A stretch of 15,513 bases of DNA from Nitrososphaeraceae archaeon (GTDB lineage: Archaea; Thermoproteota; Nitrososphaeria; Nitrososphaerales; Nitrososphaeraceae). Below, in pieces: positions 1 to 6,905 of this stretch (positions are counted from its first letter, which is position 1; the number at the start of each line of letters is the position of its first letter). Made by a program: the position numbers and the translations under genes. Under the pieces are notes generated by a model that did not search any database, was not told the origin of the DNA, and saw only the letters and a program-made list of their open reading frames with translations. The DNA lies in the NCBI GenBank assembly GCA_025937665.1, contig JAICQW010000026.1, positions 1-15,513 on the forward strand, given 5' to 3'.

Positions 1-1
1 T

Positions 2-82
2 GGTAACGGAACAACGATGGCTGGAAACATGACCGGCAATATGACTGGCGACATGGGTGGAAATTCCACCATGGGTAGCTAG
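2..82 (+). CDS. 3' end of an Asn/Met/Gly-rich, probably surface-exposed protein (partial)
   Basis: The frame starting at base 2 is open from the window edge to a TAG at 80-82, giving 26 C-terminal residues. They are low complexity: Gly, Asn, Met and Thr dominate and an N-M-T-G-like unit recurs. Four N-X-S/T sequons (NGT, NMT twice, NST) lie in this short stretch. The gene begins outside the window, so no domain can be assigned. The T-rich tract just after the stop supports a real gene end. An extracellular, possibly glycosylated tail is an inference; a Met-rich metal-binding tail is an alternative. Confidence 0.6.
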   Translation, partial: GNGTTMAGNMTGNMTGDMGGNSTMGS

Positions 83-90
83 TCATTAAA

Positions 91-111
91 TTCTTCTTTT
101 TTCTCTTTTTT
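91..111 (+). terminator. T-rich archaeal-type terminator after the partial gene
   Basis: Shortly after the TAG at 80-82 there is a pyrimidine tract with several T-runs, ending at about 111. Archaeal RNA polymerase terminates at such oligo-T tracts without needing a hairpin. The position fits the end of the upstream transcript. Confidence 0.5.
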
Positions 112-146
112 ATTATAAATAAAATTCAAAAATTATTTCGTAATCT

Positions 147-202
147 ACCTTCTATGAAGGTCAGCAACAACGATAAATTATAGGCGACCTTTCGAAGACC
201 TT
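147..202 (+). other. Perfect short hairpin with competing complementary copies
   Basis: ACCTTC (147-152) and GAAGGT (156-161) form a 6-bp hairpin with a TAT loop. AAGGTC (157-162), overlapping the right arm, is also complementary to two direct copies of GACCTT at 186-191 and 197-202. The pairings exclude each other. The element lies upstream of the likely rtcB TATA box, so it is either the 3' tail of the previous transcript or a DNA site. The rest of 83-301 holds no gene that I can support. Confidence 0.3.
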
Positions 203-278
203 GATGTATTTTAGATCATGTCAAATAATACAAATGTAAATTCATTGACTCTTACAAACTGAAAGGAATATAATGACT

Positions 279-290
279 GTATATTTAAAA
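279..290 (+). promoter_or_regulatory. Likely TATA box of rtcB
   Basis: An AT-rich stretch reading GTATATTTAAAA ends 12 nt before the ATG at 302. This is roughly the spacing expected for a TATA box serving a leaderless or nearly leaderless archaeal transcript. No Shine-Dalgarno-like sequence is seen between it and the ATG. Confidence 0.5.
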
Positions 291-301
291 TTCTAAGACC
301 C

Positions 302-1774
302 ATGAAAAACCTGATAACGCGAGTAGGAAACCACGAAATAGTAAATGAAGGAGATTTTACATATGTTATCAAAAAAGATGAATCAAAGGGAATGATGGTT
401 CCAGTTACAATTTATGCAGACGAGAAATTGGTTTCAAAAATGGCATTAGATAGGACAATAGATCAGGCCGCTAACGTTGCCACTTTGAGGGGTGTGATGA
501 AGCATGTAATTGTATTGCCTGATGGGCATGAAGGATACGGTTTTCCAGTGGGAGGAGTAGCAGGAATGGATTTGGAAGAAGGTGTGATAAGTCCAGGGGG
601 AGTAGGATATGACATTAACTGTGGCGTTAGACTAATTCGAACTAATTTAACTGAACAAGATGTTAGACCAAAGCTCAAGGATCTCGTGAACGAATTATTT
701 CGCGCCATTCCATCAGGAGTAGGAAGTTCAAGTTCAAGAAAGGTAACAGGATCAGAACTAGATGAATTACTAGTCGAAGGTGTAAAATGGACCGTTCAAA
801 AAGGATATGGGTGGGACTCTGACGTTGACGTTTGTGAGGAAAATGGTTGCATGAAAGGAGCTGATCCTCTTCATGTTTCAGATCTCGCTCGGAAAAGAGG
901 AGGACCTCAGTTAGGCACACTTGGTTCAGGTAACCATTTTCTTGAGCTACAAAGGGTAGACAAGATATACGATCAAAAAGCAGCAGAATCTATGGGAATT
1001 GAAGAAGGTCTAGTTACTGTCTTGATACACTGTGGATCGAGGGGATTTGGACATCAAGTTTGCACCGATTATTTGAAAATTTCAGAAAGAAAAATAAGGG
1101 AATCTGGAATGAACATAGTGGATAGAGAATTAGCGTGCGTCCCAAACAACTCTCAAGAAGGTGAGAGTTATAGGAAAGCAATGTATTCTGCATTGAATTT
1201 TGCTTGGTCAAATAGGCAGATGATTACGCATTGGACACGAAACACCTTTGAGAAGGTCATGGGGATGACTGAGGGTGATATAGACATGAAGTTGGTATAT
1301 GACGTTTCACATAACATTGCCAAAGTGGAAAGGCATGCTATCAATGGTGAAGGAACTAGAGACCTTGTAATACATAGAAAAGGCGCCACGAGAGCCTTTC
1401 CAGCAGGCGACGGTCATATTCCAGACAAGTATCGCAACATTGGTCAACCAGTTTTTATTCCCGGTTCTATGGGGACAGCAAGCTGGATCCTGCTTGGAAA
1501 TTCAAAATCATTAGAATTAAGTTTTGGTTCTACTGCGCACGGCGCGGGCAGAACTATGTCTAGATCTGCAGCAAGGCGAAGTTATACAACAGATAGTGTG
1601 AGAAAGAATTTGGAAGCAAAGGGAGTTTACATTAAAGCACTGAGCAAAGAAGGAATGGTTGAAGAAACACCTGAAGCATACAAAGACGTAGATTCCGTTG
1701 TTGAGGTATCACACTCACTGGGCATAGCAACAAAGGTTGCGCGTTTGGTTCCAATTGGGGTGATTAAGGGATGA
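302..1774 (+). CDS. rtcB: RtcB, tRNA-splicing/RNA-repair ligase (3'-phosphate RNA ligase)
   Basis: RtcB joins RNA 2',3'-cyclic-phosphate or 3'-phosphate ends to 5'-OH ends in a GTP- and Mn2+-dependent reaction; in archaea it seals tRNA halves after intron removal. The 490-aa protein is full length for the family. Visible motifs are GHEGYG (His76), the metal-binding DINCGVR (Asp104, Cys107), GSGNHFLEL, HCGSRGFGH, the HRKGATRAFP motif and HGAGR. His413 in HGAGR lies 77 residues from the C-terminus, which matches my recollection of the guanylylated histidine (His404) in the 481-aa Pyrococcus enzyme. There is no intein. The ATG at 302 follows a TATA-like box closely. The stop codon overlaps the ATG of the next gene by 4 nt, so the two are probably co-transcribed. 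The usual activator, archease, is not in this window. Confidence 0.96.
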   Translation: MKNLITRVGNHEIVNEGDFTYVIKKDESKGMMVPVTIYADEKLVSKMALDRTIDQAANVATLRGVMKHVIVLPDGHEGYGFPVGGVAGMDLEEGVISPGGVGYDINCGVRLIRTNLTEQDVRPKLKDLVNELFRAIPSGVGSSSSRKVTGSELDELLVEGVKWTVQKGYGWDSDVDVCEENGCMKGADPLHVSDLARKRGGPQLGTLGSGNHFLELQRVDKIYDQKAAESMGIEEGLVTVLIHCGSRGFGHQVCTDYLKISERKIRESGMNIVDRELACVPNNSQEGESYRKAMYSALNFAWSNRQMITHWTRNTFEKVMGMTEGDIDMKLVYDVSHNIAKVERHAINGEGTRDLVIHRKGATRAFPAGDGHIPDKYRNIGQPVFIPGSMGTASWILLGNSKSLELSFGSTAHGAGRTMSRSAARRSYTTDSVRKNLEAKGVYIKALSKEGMVEETPEAYKDVDSVVEVSHSLGIATKVARLVPIGVIKG

Positions 1775-2172
1775 GCAAAGACGATGAAGATCCAGAGCTG
1801 GCAATAATTAAAGCCCGAAAAATGAAGCAAATGAAAGAGAAGGCTGCTTTAAATGAAAAAATCAAAGAAGGCGAAACAAAAACGAATATGACAAAAATAG
1901 ATGATAAGGAAATAGTACTAAAATACTTGTATGATAGAGGCGATGAAGTGCTCCGGTTAGCAGAAGCACAATATCCAGCCCAGACCGAAATAATAATAAA
2001 AAGAATTGCCGACCTGATTAAATCCAGAGAAATAGACTCACTAATATCTGGAGGTGAATTGCTGGCTATCTTTCGTTCTGTGGGATTACGTATACGAGTT
2101 GATACTAATATTAGAATTGAAGATCATGGAAAATTTATCTCGTTTGGAGAGAAATTAAAGGAAGGAATCTGA
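1771..2172 (+). CDS. PDCD5/TFAR19-like putative DNA-binding protein
   Basis: This 133-aa protein starts at an ATG inside the rtcB stop region (ATGA overlap), implying translational coupling. The N-terminus (residues 1-40) is charged and helical, with DPELAIIKARKMKQMKEKA resembling the N-terminal helix of archaeal PDCD5 proteins. Residues 45-115 have the alternating helix pattern and spacing of the PDCD5 double-stranded DNA-binding fold, ending in a basic strand-like segment (LRIRVDTNIRI). The C-terminal 18 residues extend beyond the usual end. Family membership rests on length, layout and N-terminal similarity, not on an invariant motif, so it is tentative. In archaea these proteins are small nucleic-acid-binding proteins of unclear role. 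The partnership with RtcB suggests an RNA-related job, which is inference. Confidence 0.55.
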   Translation: MSKDDEDPELAIIKARKMKQMKEKAALNEKIKEGETKTNMTKIDDKEIVLKYLYDRGDEVLRLAEAQYPAQTEIIIKRIADLIKSREIDSLISGGELLAIFRSVGLRIRVDTNIRIEDHGKFISFGEKLKEGI

Positions 2173-2205
2173 ATATCGTACCCTTGAATTGTTCAAATTA
2201 GTGAC

Positions 2206-3273
2206 TTGAAAAAAATGTTACCAGAAAAAAATCATTCAGCAGTTTTTAGTGGACCAAAGAATTTTAAAATAAAGGATTTGCCTATCTCTCAGAAAAACAA
2301 CGAAGTACTAGTAAAAACTCTGTCATGTGCAGTTTGTGGGTATGATGTACGTGTCTTTAGGGAAGGCCATAAAAAGGTTAGACCTCCGATTGTTTTGGGA
2401 CACGAGATTTGCGCAAGGACGTTGAATACATTAAATTTACCAAATGATCAAGTAATTGCTGAAGGTAGTAGAGTTATTGTTTCTCCACTAATACCATGTT
2501 TAAACTGTCATCATTGCAATGTAGGATACTTTAATTCTTGCAATAACCTTAACGAAATTGGATCAAGTATTAACGGCGGATTTGCTGACTACATAAGCAT
2601 TCCTCGCAATAATATACTAATTGATGGTATCATTCCTATTGAAAATAACATACATGATGATGAAGCATCACTGATAGAACCACTATCCTGCTGTCTTAAT
2701 GCACACCTGAATTTTAATATTCCAATTAGTGGTGAATTTGTAATAATTATTGGAGATGGTCCAATTGGATTAATCCACTTGCAAATATCAAAATTATACG
2801 GCGCCAAAACTATTGTTGTTGGAAAAATTGCTTCCAGATTAAATGAGGCTAAAGCAATTGGGGCAGATCTGGTACTTGTGAATAATGAACCAGATGAATC
2901 CGTAAAAAAAATTTGGGATTATACTTACGGGAATGGAGGAAAATTAATAATTGTGGCTACAAGCAATCCTGAGGGAATTGATCTGGCGCTCAAATTAGCC
3001 GGAAAAAATTCACTAATTAGTTTATTCGCGGGGACATCCAAAAATAAGATTCTAAGAATAGATCCGAACTTACTCCATTACAATCAAATCACTCTATGTG
3101 GAAGTTTTAGTTCTACTCCCAAGGTAATGAAAAAGTCAATGGCTCTGGTGCATGAGCAGAAGATTGATTTAAAAAGACTCATCACTCATCGATTCTCGCT
3201 AGATGAGATTGACAAAGCATTTAATGCAACTGAAGGTTACAACGGATTAAGGTCAGTCATAAATTCCTTTTAA
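2206..3273 (+). CDS. Zinc-dependent medium-chain alcohol/polyol dehydrogenase
   Basis: This is a 355-aa member of the medium-chain dehydrogenase family (alcohol, threonine, sorbitol dehydrogenases), oxidising an alcohol with a nicotinamide cofactor in the cytosol. The catalytic zinc site is visible as Cys44 (CAVCGYD), His66-Glu67 (GHE) and a Glu158 region (EPLSC). The structural zinc lobe has four cysteines at 98, 101, 104 and 112. The Rossmann motif is GDGPIGL (183-189). At the end of the second Rossmann strand the usual Asp/Glu is replaced by Gly206 followed by Lys207, which hints at NADP rather than NAD. The start is a TTG at 2206; an ATG three codons in (2215) is equally possible. It lies 33 nt after the PDCD5-like gene and could be read through from it. 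It ends 2 nt from the convergent cobJ. The substrate cannot be told. Confidence 0.88.
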   Translation: MKKMLPEKNHSAVFSGPKNFKIKDLPISQKNNEVLVKTLSCAVCGYDVRVFREGHKKVRPPIVLGHEICARTLNTLNLPNDQVIAEGSRVIVSPLIPCLNCHHCNVGYFNSCNNLNEIGSSINGGFADYISIPRNNILIDGIIPIENNIHDDEASLIEPLSCCLNAHLNFNIPISGEFVIIIGDGPIGLIHLQISKLYGAKTIVVGKIASRLNEAKAIGADLVLVNNEPDESVKKIWDYTYGNGGKLIIVATSNPEGIDLALKLAGKNSLISLFAGTSKNKILRIDPNLLHYNQITLCGSFSSTPKVMKKSMALVHEQKIDLKRLITHRFSLDEIDKAFNATEGYNGLRSVINSF

Positions 3274-3275
3274 TG

Positions 3276-4076
3276 TCATTTTATTGCCCTAGTCGTCTCT
3301 GGTACGAGTTCATATTTGGATTTATATCCTCTCGGATTTATCATAAGTCCATTGTAGTTAAAGGTCGACGAGTTGCCTATGATAACTGTAGTAATCATCC
3401 CTAACATATCATTGTAATCAAGTAATTTCTCTAAAGTGGTAACTACTATCTTCTGACTGTCTCGGAATGCACCCTTCACAATTGCAACAGGTGTATCTGG
3501 TTTTCTATATTTGAGAAAAATGTCTTTAGTATCTTTAAGCTGATGAATTCTCTTTTTACTAGCAGGATTGTAGATTACAGTTACATAATCTCCCAAAGCA
3601 GCAGCTTCTACTCTCTTGACAATAATTTCCCAGGGCACAAGGAGATCACTCATGCTCACAACTGCAAAATCAGTCATCAATGGAGAACCAATTAGTGCTG
3701 AGCAAGAGTTTAAAGAAGAAACTCCTGGAACACATTCGACATAAATTCCTTCATCATGTTTCCACTTCTTATCCGCAAGAATTTCATAGATTAGTCCTAC
3801 CATTCCATATATCCCCGGATCTCCTGACGAAACCAATGACACTATCCTTCCTTTTTCAGCAAATTCAATAGCTTGATTAGCTCTATCAACTTCCTGAGTC
3901 ATGGGATATCGATAAACTTCTTTACCCTCAATTAGATCCTCAACTAATGAAACATAAGTATCGTAACCTACTATGATTTCGCTTTCTTCGATAACCTGCT
4001 TAGCTCTAAAGGTCATATGATCGTGATGTCCTGGACCAACGCCTACTACATACAATCTTCCCTTGGTATTTTGCAT
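3276..4076 (-). CDS. cobJ: Precorrin-3B / cobalt-precorrin-3 C17-methyltransferase (CobJ/CbiH)
   Basis: This SAM-dependent methyltransferase performs the C17 methylation with ring contraction in corrin (vitamin B12) synthesis, in the cytosol. The 266-aa protein carries the tetrapyrrole-methylase signature: VGVGPG near residues 11-16, the YDTYV segment, VSSGDPGIYGM at 82-92, and the CVPGVSSLNSCSALIG segment at 115-130 that is typical of CobJ/CbiH. An open frame extends 18 codons further upstream, but I chose the ATG at 4076 because the family starts right before the LYVVGVGPG strand and a TATA-like box sits about 26 nt upstream. No other B12 gene is nearby, so the pathway is scattered in this genome. 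Whether the substrate carries cobalt cannot be told from sequence. Confidence 0.93.
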   Translation of the reverse strand: MQNTKGRLYVVGVGPGHHDHMTFRAKQVIEESEIIVGYDTYVSLVEDLIEGKEVYRYPMTQEVDRANQAIEFAEKGRIVSLVSSGDPGIYGMVGLIYEILADKKWKHDEGIYVECVPGVSSLNSCSALIGSPLMTDFAVVSMSDLLVPWEIIVKRVEAAALGDYVTVIYNPASKKRIHQLKDTKDIFLKYRKPDTPVAIVKGAFRDSQKIVVTTLEKLLDYNDMLGMITTVIIGNSSTFNYNGLMINPRGYKSKYELVPETTRAIK

Positions 4077-4097
4077 ATATACATTAGAGATTCCAGA

Positions 4098-4106
4098 ATA
4101 ATATAA
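4098..4106 (-). promoter_or_regulatory. Likely TATA box of cobJ
   Basis: On the minus strand the sequence reads TATATTATT, centred about 26 nt before the ATG at 4076. This fits a leaderless transcript and decides the cobJ start in favour of the internal ATG over the longer open frame, in which this box would be coding. Confidence 0.55.
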
Positions 4107-4176
4107 TATTATTTCTAATCTTAGAGTCAATGTGCTTTCATAATTGTATTGTACTTTGTGGGAAATATGGAAAATG

Positions 4177-4186
4177 TTAAAATAAA
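4177..4186 (+). promoter_or_regulatory. Likely TATA box of the 4207 gene
   Basis: The sequence TTAAAATAAA is centred about 25 nt before the ATG at 4207, with no Shine-Dalgarno motif in between. Together with the cobJ TATA box it makes 4077-4206 a divergent promoter region. Confidence 0.5.
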
Positions 4187-4206
4187 ATCCACTTTATTGT
4201 CATAAT

Positions 4207-4515
4207 ATGGCAGTACTAGATGAATTTTCTAAGGTATCTTTGGACAAGATTATTGACAATGTAGTATCATGCCTTCCGCTGATAGAAAACATGTGCAAAG
4301 ATCAAAATAGTGAATTTAGAAATAAGATTGGATTAGAAAATAGGAGGGACTTTATCCTGGGAGCTGTTTGGTGTATAATATTGGAGAAGTATATTATTTC
4401 CAACTATCTTCACTCCGGCAAGACCATTAGTTATGAGAATGGACTGGAAGTTAGTAGATATGTATTAGATAAAATTTCTAAATCAGATCTCTTAATGTCA
4501 ACTAAAAACGTTTAA
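4207..4515 (+). CDS. Conserved-looking hypothetical protein, 102 aa
   Basis: I do not recognise this family. The ATG at 4207 is placed well behind a TATA-like box, which supports a real gene. The protein is soluble and predicted mainly helical, with three Cys (22, 30 and 56 by rough count) not arranged as a zinc site. A central hydrophobic segment (residues 50-65, ILGAVWCIILEKYII) could be a buried helix; it is too short and interrupted for a sure membrane helix. It is followed after 94 nt by a membrane-protein gene on the same strand. No function is proposed. Confidence 0.7.
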   Translation: MAVLDEFSKVSLDKIIDNVVSCLPLIENMCKDQNSEFRNKIGLENRRDFILGAVWCIILEKYIISNYLHSGKTISYENGLEVSRYVLDKISKSDLLMSTKNV

Positions 4516-4609
4516 CGATAAACCATATGTTGATTCCATAATTTTGAAGTACTACTTGAATTCACTGTATTTGGCATTGTCCTGCTACATGAATATTAAT
4601 TAATGGGAA

Positions 4610-5260
4610 TTGCCAAATTCATTTTCTAAATTGGAAAAAAATCTAGAACATCCAGAATTCTCAAAACTGGGTATTACGATAATTTATGCAATTGTAATTG
4701 CATTAAGTATTGATGCATCAAAGTCTATTTTTATTCCGTTCTATTCAATACCAGCAAACGTCCTAAACGCTATTATTCTCTTTTATGGATATTTCTTTAT
4801 TATATCAGGTTGGATTGAGTATTATTTCCTAACGCAAAAATTTGACGGAATAAACAGAGCGGTATTAGCAACTTTTGTAATAGAGCTCGGAATTCTGTTC
4901 CTTTTCTACTATATCATAACCGCAGGGAGCGAAGATGGAACGGATTATTTGATCCCCGATGTTTATCTATTTGTCACTCCTCTTATCTTTCTTCTTTTGA
5001 CTCTAAAGGATATGTATAACGCTAGTAAAGACAAGAATCGAAACTTACTCAGTTATAGGAACTTGTCTAGAAACTTTCTTTTTATTTCAATCATAATTTC
5101 ATTATCATATCTTGCAGAAACATACGCTACTGGGTTTCAGTCTTTTGGGGAGTTTGCATTCTATAGGGATTTGATATTTGCATTTTTGGTTCTAACACTG
5201 ATTGTTATCTACCGGATTGTGAGGTGGCGAGAAATCAATTCCGCTCCTGCAACTTCCTAA
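4610..5260 (+). CDS. Six-helix integral membrane protein of unknown function
   Basis: This 216-aa protein has six clear hydrophobic segments, near residues 20-42, 50-74, 84-105, 118-134, 154-172 and 184-204. The connecting loop at 135-153 is rich in Lys, Arg and Asn, and so is the last turn (YRIVRWRE); both probably face the cytoplasm. I see no transporter or enzyme motif. A few charged residues fall inside or at the edge of helices (Asp35, Glu70, Glu92, Glu170). The start is uncertain: TTG at 4610 gives the length used here, and another TTG at 4631 is possible. No well-placed TATA box precedes the first. Confidence 0.75.
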   Translation: MPNSFSKLEKNLEHPEFSKLGITIIYAIVIALSIDASKSIFIPFYSIPANVLNAIILFYGYFFIISGWIEYYFLTQKFDGINRAVLATFVIELGILFLFYYIITAGSEDGTDYLIPDVYLFVTPLIFLLLTLKDMYNASKDKNRNLLSYRNLSRNFLFISIIISLSYLAETYATGFQSFGEFAFYRDLIFAFLVLTLIVIYRIVRWREINSAPATS

Positions 5261-5315
5261 TTGAGAAAATTTAGATTTGAGGCCAGAGAATTTGCCAAAA
5301 GGCTTAATGTAATAC

Positions 5316-5335
5316 TCCTAGGTAGGATACTTTTT
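5316..5335 (+). terminator. Short dyad followed by a T-run after the membrane-protein gene
   Basis: TCCTA (5316-5320) and TAGGA (5323-5327) form a perfect dyad around GG. A run of five T follows at 5331-5335. This is a weak terminator candidate for the gene ending at 5260. The dyad is too tight for a normal RNA hairpin, so the T-run is the more convincing part. Confidence 0.25.
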
Positions 5336-5367
5336 CAGAGTTCTATTCATGTATAATGTGGCATAAA

Positions 5368-5391
5368 ATTCAAAAATATAGAATTTTGAAT
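5368..5391. promoter_or_regulatory. 8-bp inverted repeat upstream of mpgP
   Basis: ATTCAAAA (5368-5375) and TTTTGAAT (5384-5391) are perfect inverted copies separated by 8 nt. The dyad lies about 29 nt upstream of the mpgP TATA box, where an archaeal activator could bind. AT-rich composition makes chance likely enough to keep this tentative. Confidence 0.3.
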
Positions 5392-5419
5392 GTAATTACT
5401 ACTCGTCTGATTAAGTCTA

Positions 5420-5428
5420 TTTATAAAG
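5420..5428 (+). promoter_or_regulatory. TATA box of mpgP
   Basis: TTTATAAAG is centred about 32 nt before the ATG at 5456, predicting a transcript start around 5450 and a leader of only a few nucleotides. It is one of the best-matching archaeal TATA boxes in the window. Confidence 0.65.
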
Positions 5429-5455
5429 AAGGAATTAACAAGCCTAATATGTACT

Positions 5456-6274
5456 ATGGAGAAGGTTATCTTTACCGACATTGATGGAACATTACTAGAT
5501 TCTCGTTTTCCAGATATGAATAGAATGAAAGAATTAGTAGAAATGACTTTACAAAATCGTATTCATCTTATATTTTGTTCTTCAAAAACAGAACTAGAGC
5601 AAAATAATATCAAATCCCAAGTATATTTGCATGAACCATATATCGTAGAGAATGGAGGCGCTACAATAATTCCGGTAGATTATTTTAAGAAAGCCAAGAT
5701 CACTAATTCAAGAATTTCTCAGAATAATTACATCATTGAATCTGGTGGAACCGCAGTCAAGATCAGAACTCTTCTCAAAAAGATTAAAGACAAATATGAT
5801 ATAGACTTTAAAGGAGTATCAGATCTTACAGTATCTGAACTTTCGAGAATTACTAAACTCTCTCAAGAGTACGCCAACAGGATGATGGATAGGAAATATA
5901 CCGAAACAATTGTCCAGATAAATAACATTAGAATTACAGATTTCACAAAAATTATTGAGAAGGAAGGCTTAAAAATCATACCAGGAAATCAATACTTTGA
6001 TATTACTTTAGGTAACAATAAGGGAACAGGTGTCAATATTTTAATTAATGCTTTTCGGAAGGAATATGCAAATAATGTTATCTTCTTTGGGATTGGTGAT
6101 AGTAGAAACGACGAGTCAATGTTATCTCTAGTGGATATTCCCATGTTAGTCCAAAAATTTGGTGGTAATTGGGAAAATTTAAAAGTAGACAATCTACAAA
6201 GGATAAATGGTGTAGGTGCAAAGGGATGGGAAATTGCTCTTGAACTTGTTCTGAAATACCATGACACACCATGA
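5456..6274 (+). CDS. mpgP: Mannosyl-3-phosphoglycerate phosphatase (HAD superfamily)
   Basis: This enzyme removes the phosphate from mannosyl-3-phosphoglycerate to give mannosylglycerate, a compatible solute. The 272-aa protein has the full HAD set: motif I FTDIDGT with nucleophile Asp8 and Asp10, motif II CSSKT (Ser42/Ser43), the motif III lysine in GNNKGTGV (Lys189) and motif IV GIGDSRND with Asp215 and Asp219. The long insert between motifs II and III, starting with PYIVENGGAT, matches the Cof-type cap of this family. Start is ATG behind a good TATA box. The synthase gene (mpgS), often adjacent in other organisms, is not next to it. A glucosyl- or other sugar-phosphoglycerate phosphatase is the main alternative. 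Confidence 0.88.
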   Translation: MEKVIFTDIDGTLLDSRFPDMNRMKELVEMTLQNRIHLIFCSSKTELEQNNIKSQVYLHEPYIVENGGATIIPVDYFKKAKITNSRISQNNYIIESGGTAVKIRTLLKKIKDKYDIDFKGVSDLTVSELSRITKLSQEYANRMMDRKYTETIVQINNIRITDFTKIIEKEGLKIIPGNQYFDITLGNNKGTGVNILINAFRKEYANNVIFFGIGDSRNDESMLSLVDIPMLVQKFGGNWENLKVDNLQRINGVGAKGWEIALELVLKYHDTP

Positions 6275-6443
6275 TCGTTTGATTCTATTTTATTTCTGAA
6301 ATTTAAGTTAAGTTATAAATAAATATAATTAAATTATTTAGTTCATTACTAACCTTTTATATCATTTTAGCATGGTTTATAGTGAATTTTTTCGTTTGCG
6401 TTATCTACTTATGGGTAACATAATATAAAAATAATTCAAATTT

Positions 6444-6508
6444 GATGGGAGGTATAAAATAGAAACAACATGCGAGCACAAGTTGTCCTCCCATCAGTCT
6501 GGTAAGAC
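6444..6508 (+). ncRNA. Candidate structured RNA or palindromic element between convergent genes
   Basis: TGATGGGAGG (6443-6452) pairs perfectly with CCTCCCATCA (6487-6496). Inside this 10-bp stem, ACAAC (6465-6469) pairs with GTTGT (6482-6486), stacking directly on the right arm. That leaves a 12-nt left bulge and a 12-nt loop. A second hairpin follows at once: GTCT (6497-6500), GGTA loop, AGAC (6505-6508). An AT-rich TATA-like stretch precedes it at about 6423-6430. GC-rich arms in such AT-rich DNA are unlikely by chance. It could be an sRNA, a 3' UTR structure of mpgP or a miniature-element relic. The remainder of 6275-6575 shows no gene. Confidence 0.4.
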
Positions 6509-6575
6509 GGAACTATATTCAGAAAAATATATAAAAAATTTACTTTATGGATACAAGAGGATCAGTTAATTCGCC

Positions 6576-6842
6576 TTAATCTTCATCGATTTCTTCACTA
6601 TTTTCCTCTCCGCCTTCGTAGAGATCGCCTTCAAATTCCTCTTTTTGCTCTAACCCCTTGGAAGGAAGATCGGCCTCGCTAGCAGAATTACATACCGGAC
6701 ATTTGAATTCTGTTATTTGTCCTTCGAGATCTAAAGGGAATTCTTTTTTGAAAATCTCTTCGCATTTTGGACAGGCTAAGGTTGCTTCAATGTTCTCATT
6801 GCCGAACTTGTGTGACTGCAATAGATAAAGACTCTTTGTCAT
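6576..6842 (-). CDS. Small zinc-ribbon protein with acidic tail
   Basis: This 88-aa protein has two CxxC pairs, Cys24/Cys27 and Cys48/Cys51, spaced as in a zinc ribbon, with hydrophobic strand-like segments between them. The C-terminal 24 residues (65-88) hold 13 Asp/Glu. An open frame runs 21 codons further upstream, but those codons are AT-rich and overlap a TATA-like box at about 6870-6880. I therefore chose the ATG at 6842, 33 nt downstream of the box centre. Zinc ribbons of this size occur in transcription and translation factors; the layout recalls Elf1-like proteins without a specific motif match. The exact function is unknown. Confidence 0.75.
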   Translation of the reverse strand: MTKSLYLLQSHKFGNENIEATLACPKCEEIFKKEFPLDLEGQITEFKCPVCNSASEADLPSKGLEQKEEFEGDLYEGGEENSEEIDED

Positions 6843-6905
6843 CCTTCTTATTTTTATAAGCAGCTTATTGTTTATAATGATTATAGGTAGTATATTCCGA
6901 ATCAA

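Noticed and set aside
4077..4130. Longer N-terminus for cobJ
   Set aside because: The extra codons contain the TATA box and precede the usual family start, so they are most likely untranslated.
5261..5356. 31-codon in-frame extension right after the stop of the membrane-protein gene
   Set aside because: It would need stop readthrough or a TTG start at the first base after the stop, and there is no promoter or recognisable motif.
6453..6460. TATAAAAT inside the hairpin region as a promoter
   Set aside because: No gene starts at a suitable distance on the plus strand; it is part of the bulge of the nested hairpin.
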